Assembly (NCBI GenBank): GCA_012932295.1
Contig: JAAONU010000009.1
Coordinates: forward strand, 9,651,535 to 9,715,534
Source of the DNA: Cyclina sinensis
Taxonomy: Eukaryota; Mollusca; Bivalvia; Venerida; Veneridae
Length of the DNA stretch: 64,000 nt
Reading direction: 5' to 3'
Below, in pieces: positions 35,563-49,100 of the stretch (position 1 is its first letter; the number at the start of each line of letters is the position of its first letter). Made by a program: the position numbers and the translations under genes. The notes under the pieces are model-generated. The model was not told the origin of the DNA. It did no database searches and was given only the letters and a program-made list of their open reading frames with translations.

Positions 35563-36538
35563 TATGGCACGCCAATTGTCCTATTATTATTTAAACCTAT
35601 GTTTACGCTCGTAAATCTAGGATTTACGGTCGATAATCTAGGTTTTTTAAACGTAAAACCTGTTTTTTCGAATTTTTTTTCCTCTATTTTCGAGCGTAAA
35701 CATAGGATAACGGTCGTAAACCGTAGTTTACACTCGTGATGTTATGTTACGTTCGATAAACTAGGTTTCTCAAATAATATTAGAATTTCGGTCGTTATCC
35801 TAAGAATACCTCCGTAAACTTGGGTTTGCGACCGTGAACATAGGTTTACGACTGTAAACCTATATTTACGTTGGTAAATTCATATTTTTTCTCAGTAACA
35901 TAGTTTATCAAACGTAAACCTAGGTTTACGTCCGTAAACTATGATTCACGACCGTTATCCTACGTTTTTGCTCGAAAACACTGGTTAATTTCCGTAAAAT
36001 ATATTTCAAGGGAAGTCAACTGTCCAAAATAACGTGAACCTATGTTTACGCCCGTTAATCTAGGATTTACGATCGATTAAACAGGTTTTTCAATCGTAAA
36101 ACCTGGTTTTTCGAATTTTATCCTATATTTTCGAGCGTAAATATAGGATAACCGTCGTAAACCCTAGATTACGCTCTTGAACCTATATTTACGTTCGATA
36201 AACTAGGTTTTTCAATTAAACAACGGATTTCAACCGTTATCCTATGTTTACGGACACTATCTTATTGTTACGTTCGTGAACCCCGGTTTACGCTCGAAAA
36301 GGATAGTTTACAAACGTAACCTATATTTTCGACCGTAAACTTGTTTTCAAATGTGATCTATGGATTACGAGCGTAAACTACAGTTTACGACATTAACCCA
36401 CGATTTCGCTCGAAAATATAAGTTAATATTCGAAAAACTAGGTTTTATTTTTGAAAAACCTGGTTTATCAACCGTAAATCCTAGTTTTTCGACCGTAAAC
36501 ATAGGTTCACGGAATAATTGAACAATTGGCGTGCTATA
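35563..36538. mobile_element. TIR element filled with a self-complementary TTTACG/CGTAAA array
   Basis: The ends TATGGCACGCCAATTGTCC (left) and TATAGCACGCCAATTGTTC (right, reverse complement) are near-perfect inverted repeats; TA on both outer sides fits a TA target duplication. The 930 bp interior is built from degenerate repeats around GTAAACCTAGGTTTACG, itself a palindrome, joined by N-C-G-type spacers (ACGNNCG) at roughly 20-22 bp. No frame or transposase is seen. Either strand can fold into many alternative hairpins. Confidence 0.85.
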
Positions 36539-36879
36539 GACATTAAGATCGTTAAGACTTTCATGGTGTTGAACAATATAAAAACAAAAACTAGTGAGTG
36601 CCTTTTATTTTAAAAAAAGAAACATAAAAACAACAACAGCTAGTAGTGGTGATAACAGTAGCAAATAGGCCGAAACATCCTGTTATGTATGCGCCAACAC
36701 GGCGATCGCTCAAGTATTAGTGAAATACTTTACATATATTGCCTGCTTTGAATGATGCATATCAAGCTCATATAATATTTAACTTGTATTATTTTACAGG
36801 GTCAGTATTTTAACATTTGTTTACATGTTCTATACATAGATATCAAGTTTCAAAGCTTTATCTTTCTTTCATTTTTAGG

Positions 36880-37650
36880 CAATCTTCTTATTAGACAATG
36901 CTACATTCCAAATTACTCAAGGCCTTGTTGCTATAAAAAAAAATTAAATCCTATGACCCTAGGGCCATTGATAAAAAAATCATTGAAACAGAACCACTAG
37001 ACAATGCTACATATAAAATATCTATTAGTAACGTTCTTGGCCTTACAGTTTGAAGGAAAATTTTCTTTAAAAAAAATCCAGTTTTAGATAAAATACTGAT
37101 CCTCAGAGTTGGGATATTTTTGACCCGGGGTCATGATTTGAACAACTTTGGTACAGAACCACTGGGCAATGCTACATAAGAAATATATAAGGTTTGGGCA
37201 AAACGGTCTTAGAGAAGAATTAAAAAAAACACACATTAGTAAAGTAAGTGTCCTCTAGGATAAGATCATTTCTGACCCCATGTCCATGATAGGAATTTTT
37301 TTGTAGAGGACCACAACACAATGCCACACATATATCTAAACTCTCTGACTAGAAGATTAAAAGAAATTTTCATTGAAGTCTATGTAAAAACAAGTGACAC
37401 GTGACAACAAACCCTGTAGCGGCGCCAATTCTAACCCTATGGTAATCAATTAAATAATCTAGAAGAGTTCTACTAAACAATACTATATACCTATTTTCTA
37501 GACTCTATGCCCCTCAGTTTCAGAGAAAAAGAGTTTTGATTTTTGTTAAAATAAAAACACTCCCCCCCCCAAAAAAAAGACCCCTGGTGCGGAGCTAATA
37601 AAGACTTCGGGGATATAATAAGAGTAGTCTTATTAAAGGTTTTCCACACA
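36880..37650 (+). repeat. Diverged interspersed repeat units, intergenic
   Basis: Several units with 'ACCACTAGACAATGCTACAT' and 'GACCC..GGTCATGA' spaced roughly 130-150 bp; related units lie near 38870-39030. It is non-coding and ends undefined. Confidence 0.5.
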
Positions 37651-37852
37651 CTAAATATCAAACCTCAGATGAAGAAGATTTTAAAATCTTTCCTCCACAT
37701 GCCTTGTAAAAACAATGGACCTTGTAAAAAACTTTAGTACAGCTTATGCAAGGAACATCCCGGCCAAGTTTCTTTAACTCTGGCCTAGTGATTTCAGAGA
37801 AGATGTTGTTTATAGCAAGTGATGGACGACAAACGGAATGTATATAATTATT

Positions 37853-37940
37853 TGCTTGGCGTTTAACATTTGTATAGAATTCAACAATCAGTGTTGTGTG
37901 GCGTTTAACATTTGTATAGAATTCAACAATCAGTGTTGTG
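37853..37940 (+). repeat. Short tandem duplication, about 43 bp x 2
   Basis: TGGCGTTTAACATTTGTATA and the following AGAATTCAACAATCAGTGTTGTG occur twice in direct succession. Nothing else is recognised between 37660 and 38860. Confidence 0.9.
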
Positions 37941-39357
37941 AAAATAAAATGCAAAGTATATCTCTGTTATCATATATCCAAAGTACCATTAATTACACTG
38001 TTAAACCTCTAGCAGCTTAAACTATTCACATGGACTAGTAATTTTCCTGAAAAAAATCATATATTTAAAATTTTAGCCTCAAAATAGCAAATACACCTTC
38101 CCATGAAAAATATATTTTTAGGCCGCTCAGCGGCTAGGCCTCTCCAATTAGCTCGCTAGTCCACTTGACCACCATTTCCACGAACAGTACAAATTGTCAA
38201 AAAAAAAAAAAAAAAGAGAAAAAAACTGACATGAAGCAATGGTTTAGATATAATTGCTCTCTGTTCGCTATGACATAGACAATGTCCTTATATCGCTAAT
38301 CTAAGTAGAATTGGAAAAATAAATATCGTCAGTATACAGGAAAGTAGGCAAGAAAGTTAGGATAAACTTTTCTGACAGCAATTGTTAAAGACTGACAGTC
38401 TATTTCTACATTTTGATATTTTCAAACTATGTTGAAAAGAAGACCATTTTATTAAAACAGTATACAACAGATGTGCCCTCTAACACCAGGATAAAATTGA
38501 CCAACACTAATGAAGATGTCCACCTAGCGGTAAACAACAATGTTAAAGCTCTGATTTATAGATCTCGTGTCATAAATATGATCACAGGAACAGATCTAAT
38601 AATAGGAGCAAAACCATCTTGAGAGAGGATAGCTAGATAATACTAAACATCAAACATGAAGATTAAGGCCTTTTGGTCTAATATTTTATTGACAACTGCA
38701 AAATGCGGCATGCTAAAGGTATCAAAGCTCAGGATAACTAGATCAAGATGTTAGTTTTTTACAAGACGGTTTTGATTTTTTTTTCATTTATATCTGTTTA
38801 TAAATATGAGTTACCCGTGGCTGGACTACAATGACAAAAAATGACATTTTAATAATACTGGTAACGAACAACTTGACAATGCCACACACCACATTTTTTT
38901 TGATCTTGGGGTTTCAGACAGACAGTTTTTCTTCACATACCTAAATCTGTTCGATCCCAGTGACAGAGTCGATTATGACCCAAGTGGCATTATTTGAATA
39001 CTTTTCGAGAAGCACCTCTAGACAATGCTAAAACATAATCTCATAGCTCTTGGCCTGCTGGTTATAGATTCAGAAAAGTATAGTAAGCAACACTCTCCTT
39101 ATTTTCCCTTCTGATGGGAAAAGTATTTATGATAAGCAAGAGCAATGAGCAATGGAACGAAAGAGGTTCAACGAGAGATTGGACACATTTAAAAACCACG
39201 GACCTCATAGTGTTAGAAAGATTACATTTTAAGATTTCTCTGTAAGACTTTAGAAGACCCTGGAGAGAATCCCGAAATGCCCACAAATCCACATTTAGAA
39301 AATTTATTGAAGAGGCACAATGTTTTATGCCAAATTTCCGAGCTCCGGGACTTGTGG

Positions 39358-39363
39358 TTTATT
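39358..39363 (-). terminator. Candidate polyadenylation signal of the MPP gene
   Basis: AATAAA on the minus strand about 575 bases after the MPP stop codon; another lies at 39303-39308. No closer consensus signal was seen, so the 3' UTR probably spans about 0.6 kb. Confidence 0.35.
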
Positions 39364-39936
39364 CCTTTTTCTCTTTTCCATAGATACCAAAGCATCCAGA
39401 GTTCTGAATATAATGAGACTTCATTAAAACTTTTATAAAGATTATTTCTGCTTCGTTTAACTAACTTCCAGTTGAATGGTACAGGAGGAAAAAGCAGGCG
39501 ACGGACAAAGACCAACCAGACAGTTCACATTGAGCACCAGATGTTAATGTCAGCTAAACATTGGCATTTGAATAATACTGAAACTGACAGAAGATATGAC
39601 ACCGAATTTTCATTCCAAAATACTCAAGATGAGGTAATAATTAGGAGACATAAAATAACAATCATCAAATAACGAAATTTAGATCTAACAAACGTAAACT
39701 TTACGTCACCACTTTAAAGGATTGTTTATAAAGAGGTGGTGAAACCATTTGACAAATCACAACTTATAAAAGTCTACAAATCATAAGATGAAAATATGTA
39801 CATCATATAAAGATATCCAGTAAAATGTTTCAAAGAAAAGCCATTACTATTAAAGTGAGAAACTGAATTTCAAGATAGATACTACCGTCATTTTATAAAT
39901 CATTTTGAATTATGTACAACAACAGAGGTTCTCAAG

Positions 39937-40113
39937 TCATCTTGCCCAGTTTAAAGGCACCCACTGAGGTTTTGACTGAAGCTCATTAATGACAGCTAAA
40001 AGTTGTTTTGACGCTTTAATGATGTCGTCATTGATTATAACAGCATCAAAGAAATGAGCATACTTGTCTTCTATCCTAGCTCCGATACTGAGCATGTCTG
40101 TGAAATCTTCATC
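39937..40113 (-). CDS. MPP exon 16: C terminus of GK and stop
   Basis: Acceptor ATGATTTCAG, 58 codons and TGA. Encodes FFDAVIINDD and the terminal KPQWVPLNWAR, the MPP-family C-terminal signature. Confidence 0.95.
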   Translation of the reverse strand, partial: DEDFTDMLSIGARIEDKYAHFFDAVIINDDIIKASKQLLAVINELQSKPQWVPLNWAR

Positions 40114-43100
40114 CTGAAATCATAAATGATAAATATTTGATTGTAAAAAGAAATTGTTGCCTTTGACGTGGTGACCAAATTATCACCAACGAAAAAGTGT
40201 TGTTTTACCTTATTATATGCAAAAAGAGATTTCAAATGAAATATTTTTTTCATTTTTTTTATGCTACTGGCTTCAATTAAAGAAATCTTTCAAGAAGTAT
40301 CACAAGTAACGGTACCTTGTTAAGATTAGCCCTGAAAATTATCATTTATGACGGTAGAATGAGTCAAGAATACCAAGATTTTACAATATGGAGTTGACTT
40401 TCAACATTTTCCAATAGATATATATATATTGTCTTACGAACATGCAGTCCGTTACAGAAAGATGCAATGCATCTTAGAATACACAACCCGGAGCGGGATT
40501 TGAACTCCGATCTTAGCGCATCGAACACCAACACTTTCCACTGAGCCAAAGAATCGATTCCCTGACGCTGTTGTCAGAGGTTGTATTTATACAATTATAA
40601 GGTATGCACTAAATCGTAACAATTTGCACGAACGAGCTTGTTTAAAACATATATAAAACAAAGAAGATTAAACTGAACTGAAAACTGTCAAACCATCAAA
40701 ACATCAAACCATTAAAACATCAAACCATCAAAACATCAAACCATCAAAACATCAATAATCAAAATACCTGTATTTGCAAAAGGATAAATGAATACTAGTA
40801 CTCGTCATGAAAAACTCATCTCTACTCACAGTTAACAGCCGTGTAGTTCCTCCTTCTAGAGTTTTCATCGCTCTGTTCTGCCTCCTTGTCATTCTTAGCA
40901 CCTCTAGGGGGGGAGGTTTGATGTATATAACAAATGGTTTGATCTCGGCGGAACGTAGGAATTTCAAAGCCTGAAAAGAACCCAATAAATTTAGAGATGT
41001 AACTTCATAAATGATGCTTACCTGGGACTGGTTGCTCAAACCTCTTGCAGACTTTTCGAATTCTACTGGGAACTTGATTATCTATAACTCACAACAGCGC
41101 TATTTGTGCAGTGTGGCGATCGTAAAAGGTCTCCCCGTACATGTAGTCAGTGTTGTCATACATTTAACGCCTGTCACCGGTGTGACCGAACACTTATATC
41201 GTGGTTATTAATAGCTGAGTAATCTAAACCGTTCTAACTTCGCATTGCGAAGCGGTTGGTGCCGTTCGGGTTCGAATCCTCTGGAATCTTGATTATTTAT
41301 AATTCACTACAGCGCTATTTGTGCAGTGTGGCGGCTATAAAAAAGTCTCCCCGTACAGTCAGTGTTGTCATATATCTAACGCCTGTCACCAGTGTGGTGT
41401 GAGGTGACACTTCTATCCCGGTTATTTGCACAACCTTTTTATTGTTGAAAAACCAGCCAGCCATATCAAGCCTGTAATCTTCATAAGATCGAAAAACGAG
41501 AGTGTTTTGATTACCTAAAATGGCACAATAGTTACCCTGAAACTTAGTCAAAACAATCGCTCGTTACTTTAATGCTATTACAGTAAAGTCTTTTATCATA
41601 AGTAAGAAAATAAACAGCCTACACATTCTGATTTTCTAATGAACAATACCGTCATCATTGAAGTCAATGAACATAAATACCTGGCATTAGCTTTATCTCA
41701 TGATGCCAATTGGTAGACAACTATTAACATTACGTTAGAAAAAAAGCTTGGGACAATACAACAACGTATTTCCATTTTGGCAGTGTAAGTTAACTGTTAA
41801 ATTGGAAATTTCTCAACAAAAAAAAAAAAAAAAGATACAAAAAGATACATGCATTTAATATTTTATCAGACCCCTTCTTGACTACGAAGATGTCTTAATT
41901 CACTTAATTCAGCAGAAGCTATACATATAGAAGCTGCAAAAAACTAAACGTTTAAAAATAAATAACTAACTAAGATGGCAAAAATTGTATGTTAGTTTAA
42001 ACAACCAGCAAGTGTTTACCTGTGTATGAGGTGTTAACAAGCAGATCCTAGCAGACTGAATCACTGAACGTATGGAAGCGTAGGTTGTACCATATAAGTT
42101 GCCTTTAAATTCGCCGAATTCTACAAACCTGCATGTAACACAAAAAATCAGAATTTTGCAAGTTTTTCTTTTCCTATCATCAATCAAAATTTTCTGTATA
42201 TAAGCAATTCTTTTTACTTCATAGCCAGTACGCACGCATCTAAAGAGTTATTTCCGTCCTTATACTGTATACAGATTTGTAAACATTGAACAAAAACCCA
42301 AACATCTGCACTGTATTCATTTAATTTTTGCAGCTATATTTTGCAGTGCTATTTTGTGGATAAATAACAAAATGTTTTCAAGACGGTTTCTGGTTACACA
42401 TCAGCTCTTGCAGAAAAATCGCCCAAATGAGCTAATTTATTCATCTGTTGAAGTTGTAGAAGTACTGGTACATGTAATAAAAAAGTACGTCGAAGGTCAC
42501 TTATTATATAGTCTCACATCATGAAAAAGAAGTCATGCATCTCAGCTCAAATAGATACATTATCTGATAATAGATTATTTAGTAATCTTTTGTAAAAGAC
42601 GGAAATATATTTGATAGTGTATAATGCTGGAAAATGCTGGATGTTGAAGCATTAGACGGTCTATAGACAGAACACAAGTGACTCTGCTAACTATGGGTAA
42701 TATCTGCTAGTAGATCACATACTTATGATTGATAATGCCTCTCTCAATCTCTTCTCTAGGCACAAAGTGGTATTCTCTAGAGTCCTGCTCGTGCTGCTTC
42801 CTTCGTCTGCTTGTATCTGCAAGCAAATGACAGAAGATTCCAATTTTTTTTTTTCGAAATAAAGTATATCGTGGTTTTCCATTTATAAGCTAAAATGAGC
42901 TAAAGTCTGAAGTAGTTTATCCAGTTTGTAACGAGGCATTGGGAAACATTTTATTTATGCAATCTCTCAGTTGTGACTGTAATGCAATTTGTAGAAACAA
43001 GAACTGTCACTGAAAATGACAATGCCCCCCAAAGTGGTGCTTTGACCTTTGAGAAATGTGTTTTTGTTGACAATTTGACCTCGAGGTCAATTTCATTAGG

Positions 43101-46100
43101 GGTCAAGGTAAAAAAAAAATGATCAGATGAAGATATACTGTGGATCCTTCAAAAGATTTTTTTGACAATTTGACCTCAAAGTTATGTAGGGATCATGGCA
43201 AAAAATAGGCATTTGGAGGATTCTCCAAAAGGGTTCAGGTTGTTGTGCGCAAACATGAACTAAATCTGTTTAGTAATAAGGAAGTTACGGCAACTATTTT
43301 TGACAAATGTATCTACGAGATCAAGGTCATAAAAATATATGTCAGTGGGAACGGCTTGTCCAAAGAGGTGTTATGTTTAAGTATGAAGAAAATCCATCAA
43401 AAAATAAGGAAGTTATTGGCAATATAAGATTTCTGCTAATTGGCTTTGAGGTCAATGTCGTTCAGGGGTCTAAGTCATAGAAATATACATCGGTGTGAAA
43501 TCTTGTCCATATGGGTGTTGTTTTCAAGTATGAAGTAAATCTATTCAAAGATAAGGAAGTTATGGGCAATGTTAAAGTTTTCGGACGACCGAACGGACTG
43601 ACAATCAGACGGACTGCAAAAAATATACGCACTCCTTCGGGGGCACAAAAATCTTAACCTCCTTTTTTGAACAAAAGCCATTTTCTATCAAATCAAATTT
43701 CAGTGTATATTCAATTATTTTTTCGTCTGATTTCACCTTGACTTCAGGTTTACTGCGAAGTGAAGTAGACGAAAACATCGACATTTGATTGGTCCTTTGG
43801 CATTCAAGGGAAAGGACCCTCGGAAATGAGCACATAGGCTCTCTGACTCTGACCGTTTCAACTGCTTTACATTTTGCACATTTGATATTTGTGAAAGAAA
43901 GAAAATGATGGTAAATTATCAGCGAATATGTCGCAGAGGTCGGATTCAACATTTTGTTTTTTGTCTTTCGGCAATGATTTTTTTTTACTGCGCGCGTATT
44001 CTTTTCCGCCAAATTAGATTGCAAAGCCAGTAACTGGTGCTTCTTGTACACAAAGTTTCAGTATACACTTTCCCAGTTTCATGTTTCTTTGTACCATTGC
44101 CGCTTATCTTTTTTTTAAAGATACACTAGCTTGTTTCACGTTTAACCACCACATCATATCCTTATGACCAGCTCAGACATTGCAAATGGCAAAGCACAAC
44201 ATAAATTACGGCAGGACATTCACACAGCGGTAAATACATCACAAAAAAGTTTGCTGACATAAAACTGCACGAGTACAATAGCCGCGATTGCTTACTAACA
44301 AGGAACAACTTCCTCGAACGTATCCGGGGCATAAGACATCACACGCCTCTTTAACTCGTTTCTTCCTACTCCCGGTGGACCTGAAATAGAAATTGTTCAC
44401 TTATCTGCTCGGAGTCAATTAGCGTAATTTCAGGGCATTCTGTGTATCCTTCACGTAAGGTCGTTTATGCATTTTTAGTCTGTAAAGGTATAAATGTTAA
44501 AATAATTTCTTTTATGCTTGATTAAGTTTTCTCTAGGTACATGTAATATCAAGAAGATCAAAAACCTAAAAGTATTTTAGGTATTTAAGTAAATGCATAT
44601 TTGTTATGATTCAATGGCCTAGTATATATCTGATATTACCTATAAGAACAACTGGACGGAATCTGTGGGGAGGTGGTTGGAACAGCTCTACCTCTTCGTA
44701 TGTGGGAATGTCCTCAATGTCATACTCTGCAGGTAGTAAATGTCATAATACTACTTAGGACCGATATTTGTGGAGGTAGAATTTCAAACAACATAAGTTA
44801 AGAAAACACGGCTTTACAGAAAATCTTGCTTGGTAAATTTTAGTTTAAATGATTCCTGTAAAATAGACAGTGACAAGGTTGTCAAATACAACGATTACAT
44901 TTAATTCTGTTCATCGCAAACATTTTGTCAAAAAGTTCAAAGATTAATTCCGTGAACGAATACTCTGCTCGTAGTCTGTCAAAAACCTGACTCTGAAAAA
45001 GGGGTTCCAGACAATCGAAATCTCGAACTAGGTTTCCCTCAAACGATGGTTACATAAAAACCATTTATAAACATCTGAAACCCTTTGAAAACGGAAGCTT
45101 GGACAACACAACCCACTGACGTAGAAAGGAAAGAAATCATGTAGAGGTTGGATGATACCTCTACGGTAGATCTCGGGTGTACCTCCACTGTGCTGGGCCT
45201 GATACATCGTTTTCTTTACCCTCCGTGCACGAGGAACCTTGGGACTAATTCGACACGGACTGGTCCCTCCTGTAAGATTTATTCAGTATATGTGTCAATA
45301 TAACAAAAACAATATCACATATAAAGGATAAAAATGAAATGTTAATCAATTATTTCCATTGTGATCCTTACAATAGAAATGTTTTTGAAGTCAGTATTGT
45401 TATATTGAGAGAGGAACTCTTAAAGCCGTTAAACAATTAAAATAAAATCAAATAAATACTTCTATACTTACGAGGTGAACGACCTGTACAGTTTCGAAGA
45501 TCTTCGTCGCTATGGTAACGCCGCATTATCTCAGTCCTTAAAACATTTACAATATTGCTATTAGATTGAAACCTCGACCAAACCTTCACATGAAACGCAC
45601 TTAAAAACAATAACTGACCTTATTTCAATATAAAATATGACCATGTTCTTTTACTCGTAACGTCCATGATGTCCGCCCCCCTTCCTACCCCACACACAAT
45701 CAGACCCCGTTCTTCCGTGTTTTTCTGTGACTTGTTTTTGTTCATACACCTTTTTATTAACTTATTTGAGAATTTTCTCATCATTGTATCTTTAAAGCTT
45801 TTTTCCCCTAAAAAATAAACTTATACCTGTGATTCTCTCTAAGTATGATATTGACTACATACGAGTACAGTGAAGTAATTATGACGTCACGTTTATGAAG
45901 CCAGTAATGCCAGTAATGGTAAAATGTGAAACGATTTCTTTGCGTCAATTACATTTGTTGTATAATTTACGCTGCTACCTCATCTAAATGAAATAGGAAT
46001 TATTTCCTTTGATATGCTTAAATAACTGTCGTCATCAACGGAACAGTCATTTTCTTTGTCTCTCATGTGCCACTCTGTTTATAATATCATTAAGTGGCTG

Positions 46101-49100
46101 TGTAAATTACACACTGAAGATTACTTTTAATCATTTTAAAATTTAATTTCAATTTATATCGTCAATCGTCCTAAGCCAAGTAGAAATATTTTACTTTTGA
46201 ACCAAGATCAGCCAAGTTCAATTCTTACATCATAAAATCACAATCGTTACACAACAATTAGGCCTATGGCACTGTATGACATCACTGGCATACTTGTATG
46301 TTTAATGTGGATCGCAATGCATAAATTTGTTATTTTCTAGAAATATAAATAAGTACAACTGAGAGTCGCAATGCACGGAAGAACACAAAAGAAGAAAGCC
46401 GGAGGAGGGGGGGGGGATCATTAGAGAGTGTATAAAGATGAAAAAAGGTCACATTTTATAAAGAAACTAAATCATTTTTGGCTTTAAACTGATCTGCGGA
46501 ATAATGAAGTCGTTATGGAGCTTTAAAAAAGTCATCGTCAAATAGGTTTAACATTAAGCAGCACGATGGCCATTCACTACAAAACTATGAACTTAAAGCA
46601 TCCACCATTTCTTTGCACGAAATTACCTAAAAACAAGTAAGCGATCTGTTCAAGGCAAGCAAAGTATATGTACTACATTAGTAGATCTTATATAAAACTA
46701 CACCTTTCCTGAAGCTGCCTCGCAGGTATGAGTCCAGTTTTACCAGTCAGCTCCCCTTCTTTTCTTGCCTGCCACCACCAGGGGTCATCCTGACTGACAA
46801 TGTGAAGGACATCACCTCGACAAAAGTTCAGACCAGCATCCGGACATGGATTCAACACGTCATTTATTGGATTGTAATCGAAGAAGGCTCGCACTCTCAT
46901 CTGATAAGAAAATATTTGTTTTGACTTGGTTGTATTGCTTATCTACGTCAAAGAACAGGTACTTTCTTCAAAATTGCAGTGCTTCAACTATTGTTTTTTA
47001 TTTCATGTGTACTTCTCTGAAACGGTCATACACGTAATAAGAACCGAGTGCTTCGACATTATTTTCGTCAACAAACTTTGCAAAACAGCCAACAGCTGCT
47101 AAAGTATACTGTCCATGGGTTATAATGTCATAGTGTGAATTAAGTGTCTTACTTTGCTTTCTCTGAGAGTGACGAGTCTGTTCGCCCCTGAGACTATTTT
47201 CATTGAGATCGAACCAGACATCTTGCTCTGAAACAAAAACAACAACAACCGTGGAAGGACATTCATGTAACATCTATTCTGTATTTAAAAGACTCTGGAG
47301 TATTAAAGACCCGCGGCGGGGGGCGGGGGGGGGGGGGGGGGGCACTTGCTATATATTGGGTGGTGGGGAGGTTCTGACAAACGGGGGTATTTTTTTCATA
47401 TTTTTGTCTACAATGGGGTATGTCATTTTTACTGTGTCTCTGAAGGGGTCTGTAAAATCTTGTCTCTAATGGGGTTATAATTAGCAAAGATAATTCTACC
47501 ATGGGGTTGTAATTAAATCTTACTCATAGCAGGTCAGCATCTTTATTGGATTATAACAATACCCTGTCATTTTAGAGCTTATCTCATAATTATTATATAA
47601 ATTACATCCCTTATCACAATATCTAAGTATTGCACAGCAGGAAATAACATCTGCACCACCCAGACAAGAAAGTGGTGAAAGGCGGTCCACGAGAGCAAGG
47701 ACTGTCATTGAGTTTACGTCTTAATTTATCTTGTTAAAATAAAATTATGCTTCATACTGTCTTAAAATTTTATGATATAAATGTATAAACACCTGAAAAA
47801 GGGGTGTATGATTTTGAATGTTGGTCTACAATGGGGTTTCTAAGATGCCTAAAAAGTCTACGATGGGCTTGCGTATTCAGGAAAAAGTAGTCTACAATTC
47901 GGTCGGGGTTCAAGACCTCTATCCGAACCCCCCCCCCCCGCCAAAATTTTTTCAAGTACCCCCCCCCCCCCCCCCCGGGATTAAAGAATGGTATTAAGGC
48001 GTGACAAATTATAACCTCTGTAGTAGCGACATATTGTGCAGTTTGTATTGTGTCGATTATAGGTGACTTGATCCTATTGTAGCGACATATTGTACAGTTT
48101 GTATTTAGGCGATTATAGGTGACTTGATCCTATTGTCGCGATATATTGTGATGCTTATATTGTGCCGATTATAGGTGACTTGATCTTATCGTAGCGACAT
48201 ATTGTGATGCTTATATTGTGCCGATTATAGGTGACTTGATCCTATCGTAGCGACATATTGTGCAGTTTGTATTGTGCCGATTATAGGTGACTTGATCCTA
48301 TCGTAGCGACATATTGTGCAGTTTGTATGTGCGGATTATAGGTGACTTGATCCTATCGAAGCGACATATTGTGATGCTTATATTGTGCCGATTATAGGTG
48401 ACTTGATCCTATCGTAGCGACATACTGTGATGCTTATATTGTGCCGATAATAGGTGACTTGATCCTATCGTAGCGACATATTGTGCAGTTTGTATTGTGC
48501 CGATTAAAGGTGACTTGATCCTATCGTAGCGACATATTGTGCTGCTTATATTGTGCCGATTATAGGTGACTTGATCCTATCGTAGCGACATACTGTGATG
48601 CTTATATTGTGCCGATAATAGGTGACTTGATCCTATCGTAGCGACATATTGTGCAGTTTGTATTGTGCCGATTATAGGTGACTTGATCCTATCGTAGCGA
48701 CATATTGTGCAGTTTGTATGTGCGGATTATAGGTGACTTGATCCTATCGTAGCGACATATTGTGCAGTTTGTATTGTGCCGATTAAAGGTGACTTGATCC
48801 TATCGTAGCGACATATTGTGCAGTATGTATGTGCGGATTATAGGTGACTTGATCCTATCGTAGCGACATATTGTGATGCTTATATTGTGCCGATTATAGG
48901 TGACTTGATCCTATCGAAAAGACATATTGTGCAGTATGTATGTGCGGATTATAGGTGACTTGATCCTATTGTAGCGACATATTGTGATGCTTATATTGTG
49001 CCGATTATAGGTTACTTTATCCTATCGTAGCGACATATTGTGATCCTTATATTGTGCCGATTATAGGTGACTTGATCTTATCGTAGCGACATATTGTGCA

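Noticed and set aside
38413..38622. 69-codon plus-strand frame
   Set aside because: No recognisable domain, no supporting splice sites, isolated in repeat-rich intergenic DNA.
40480..40566. Functional tRNA gene
   Set aside because: A- and B-box words are present, but acceptor and D stems do not pair convincingly; a SINE head is more likely.
43605..44051. 148-codon minus-strand frame
   Set aside because: It lies in the MPP intron between exons 12 and 13, its end overlaps a transposon terminus, and no domain, splice pattern or family resemblance was seen. It remains a low-probability candidate.
46998..47273. 91-codon minus-strand frame over MPP exon 7
   Set aside because: The true exon 47153-47227 uses another frame with splice sites and PDZ similarity; the long frame is a shadow.
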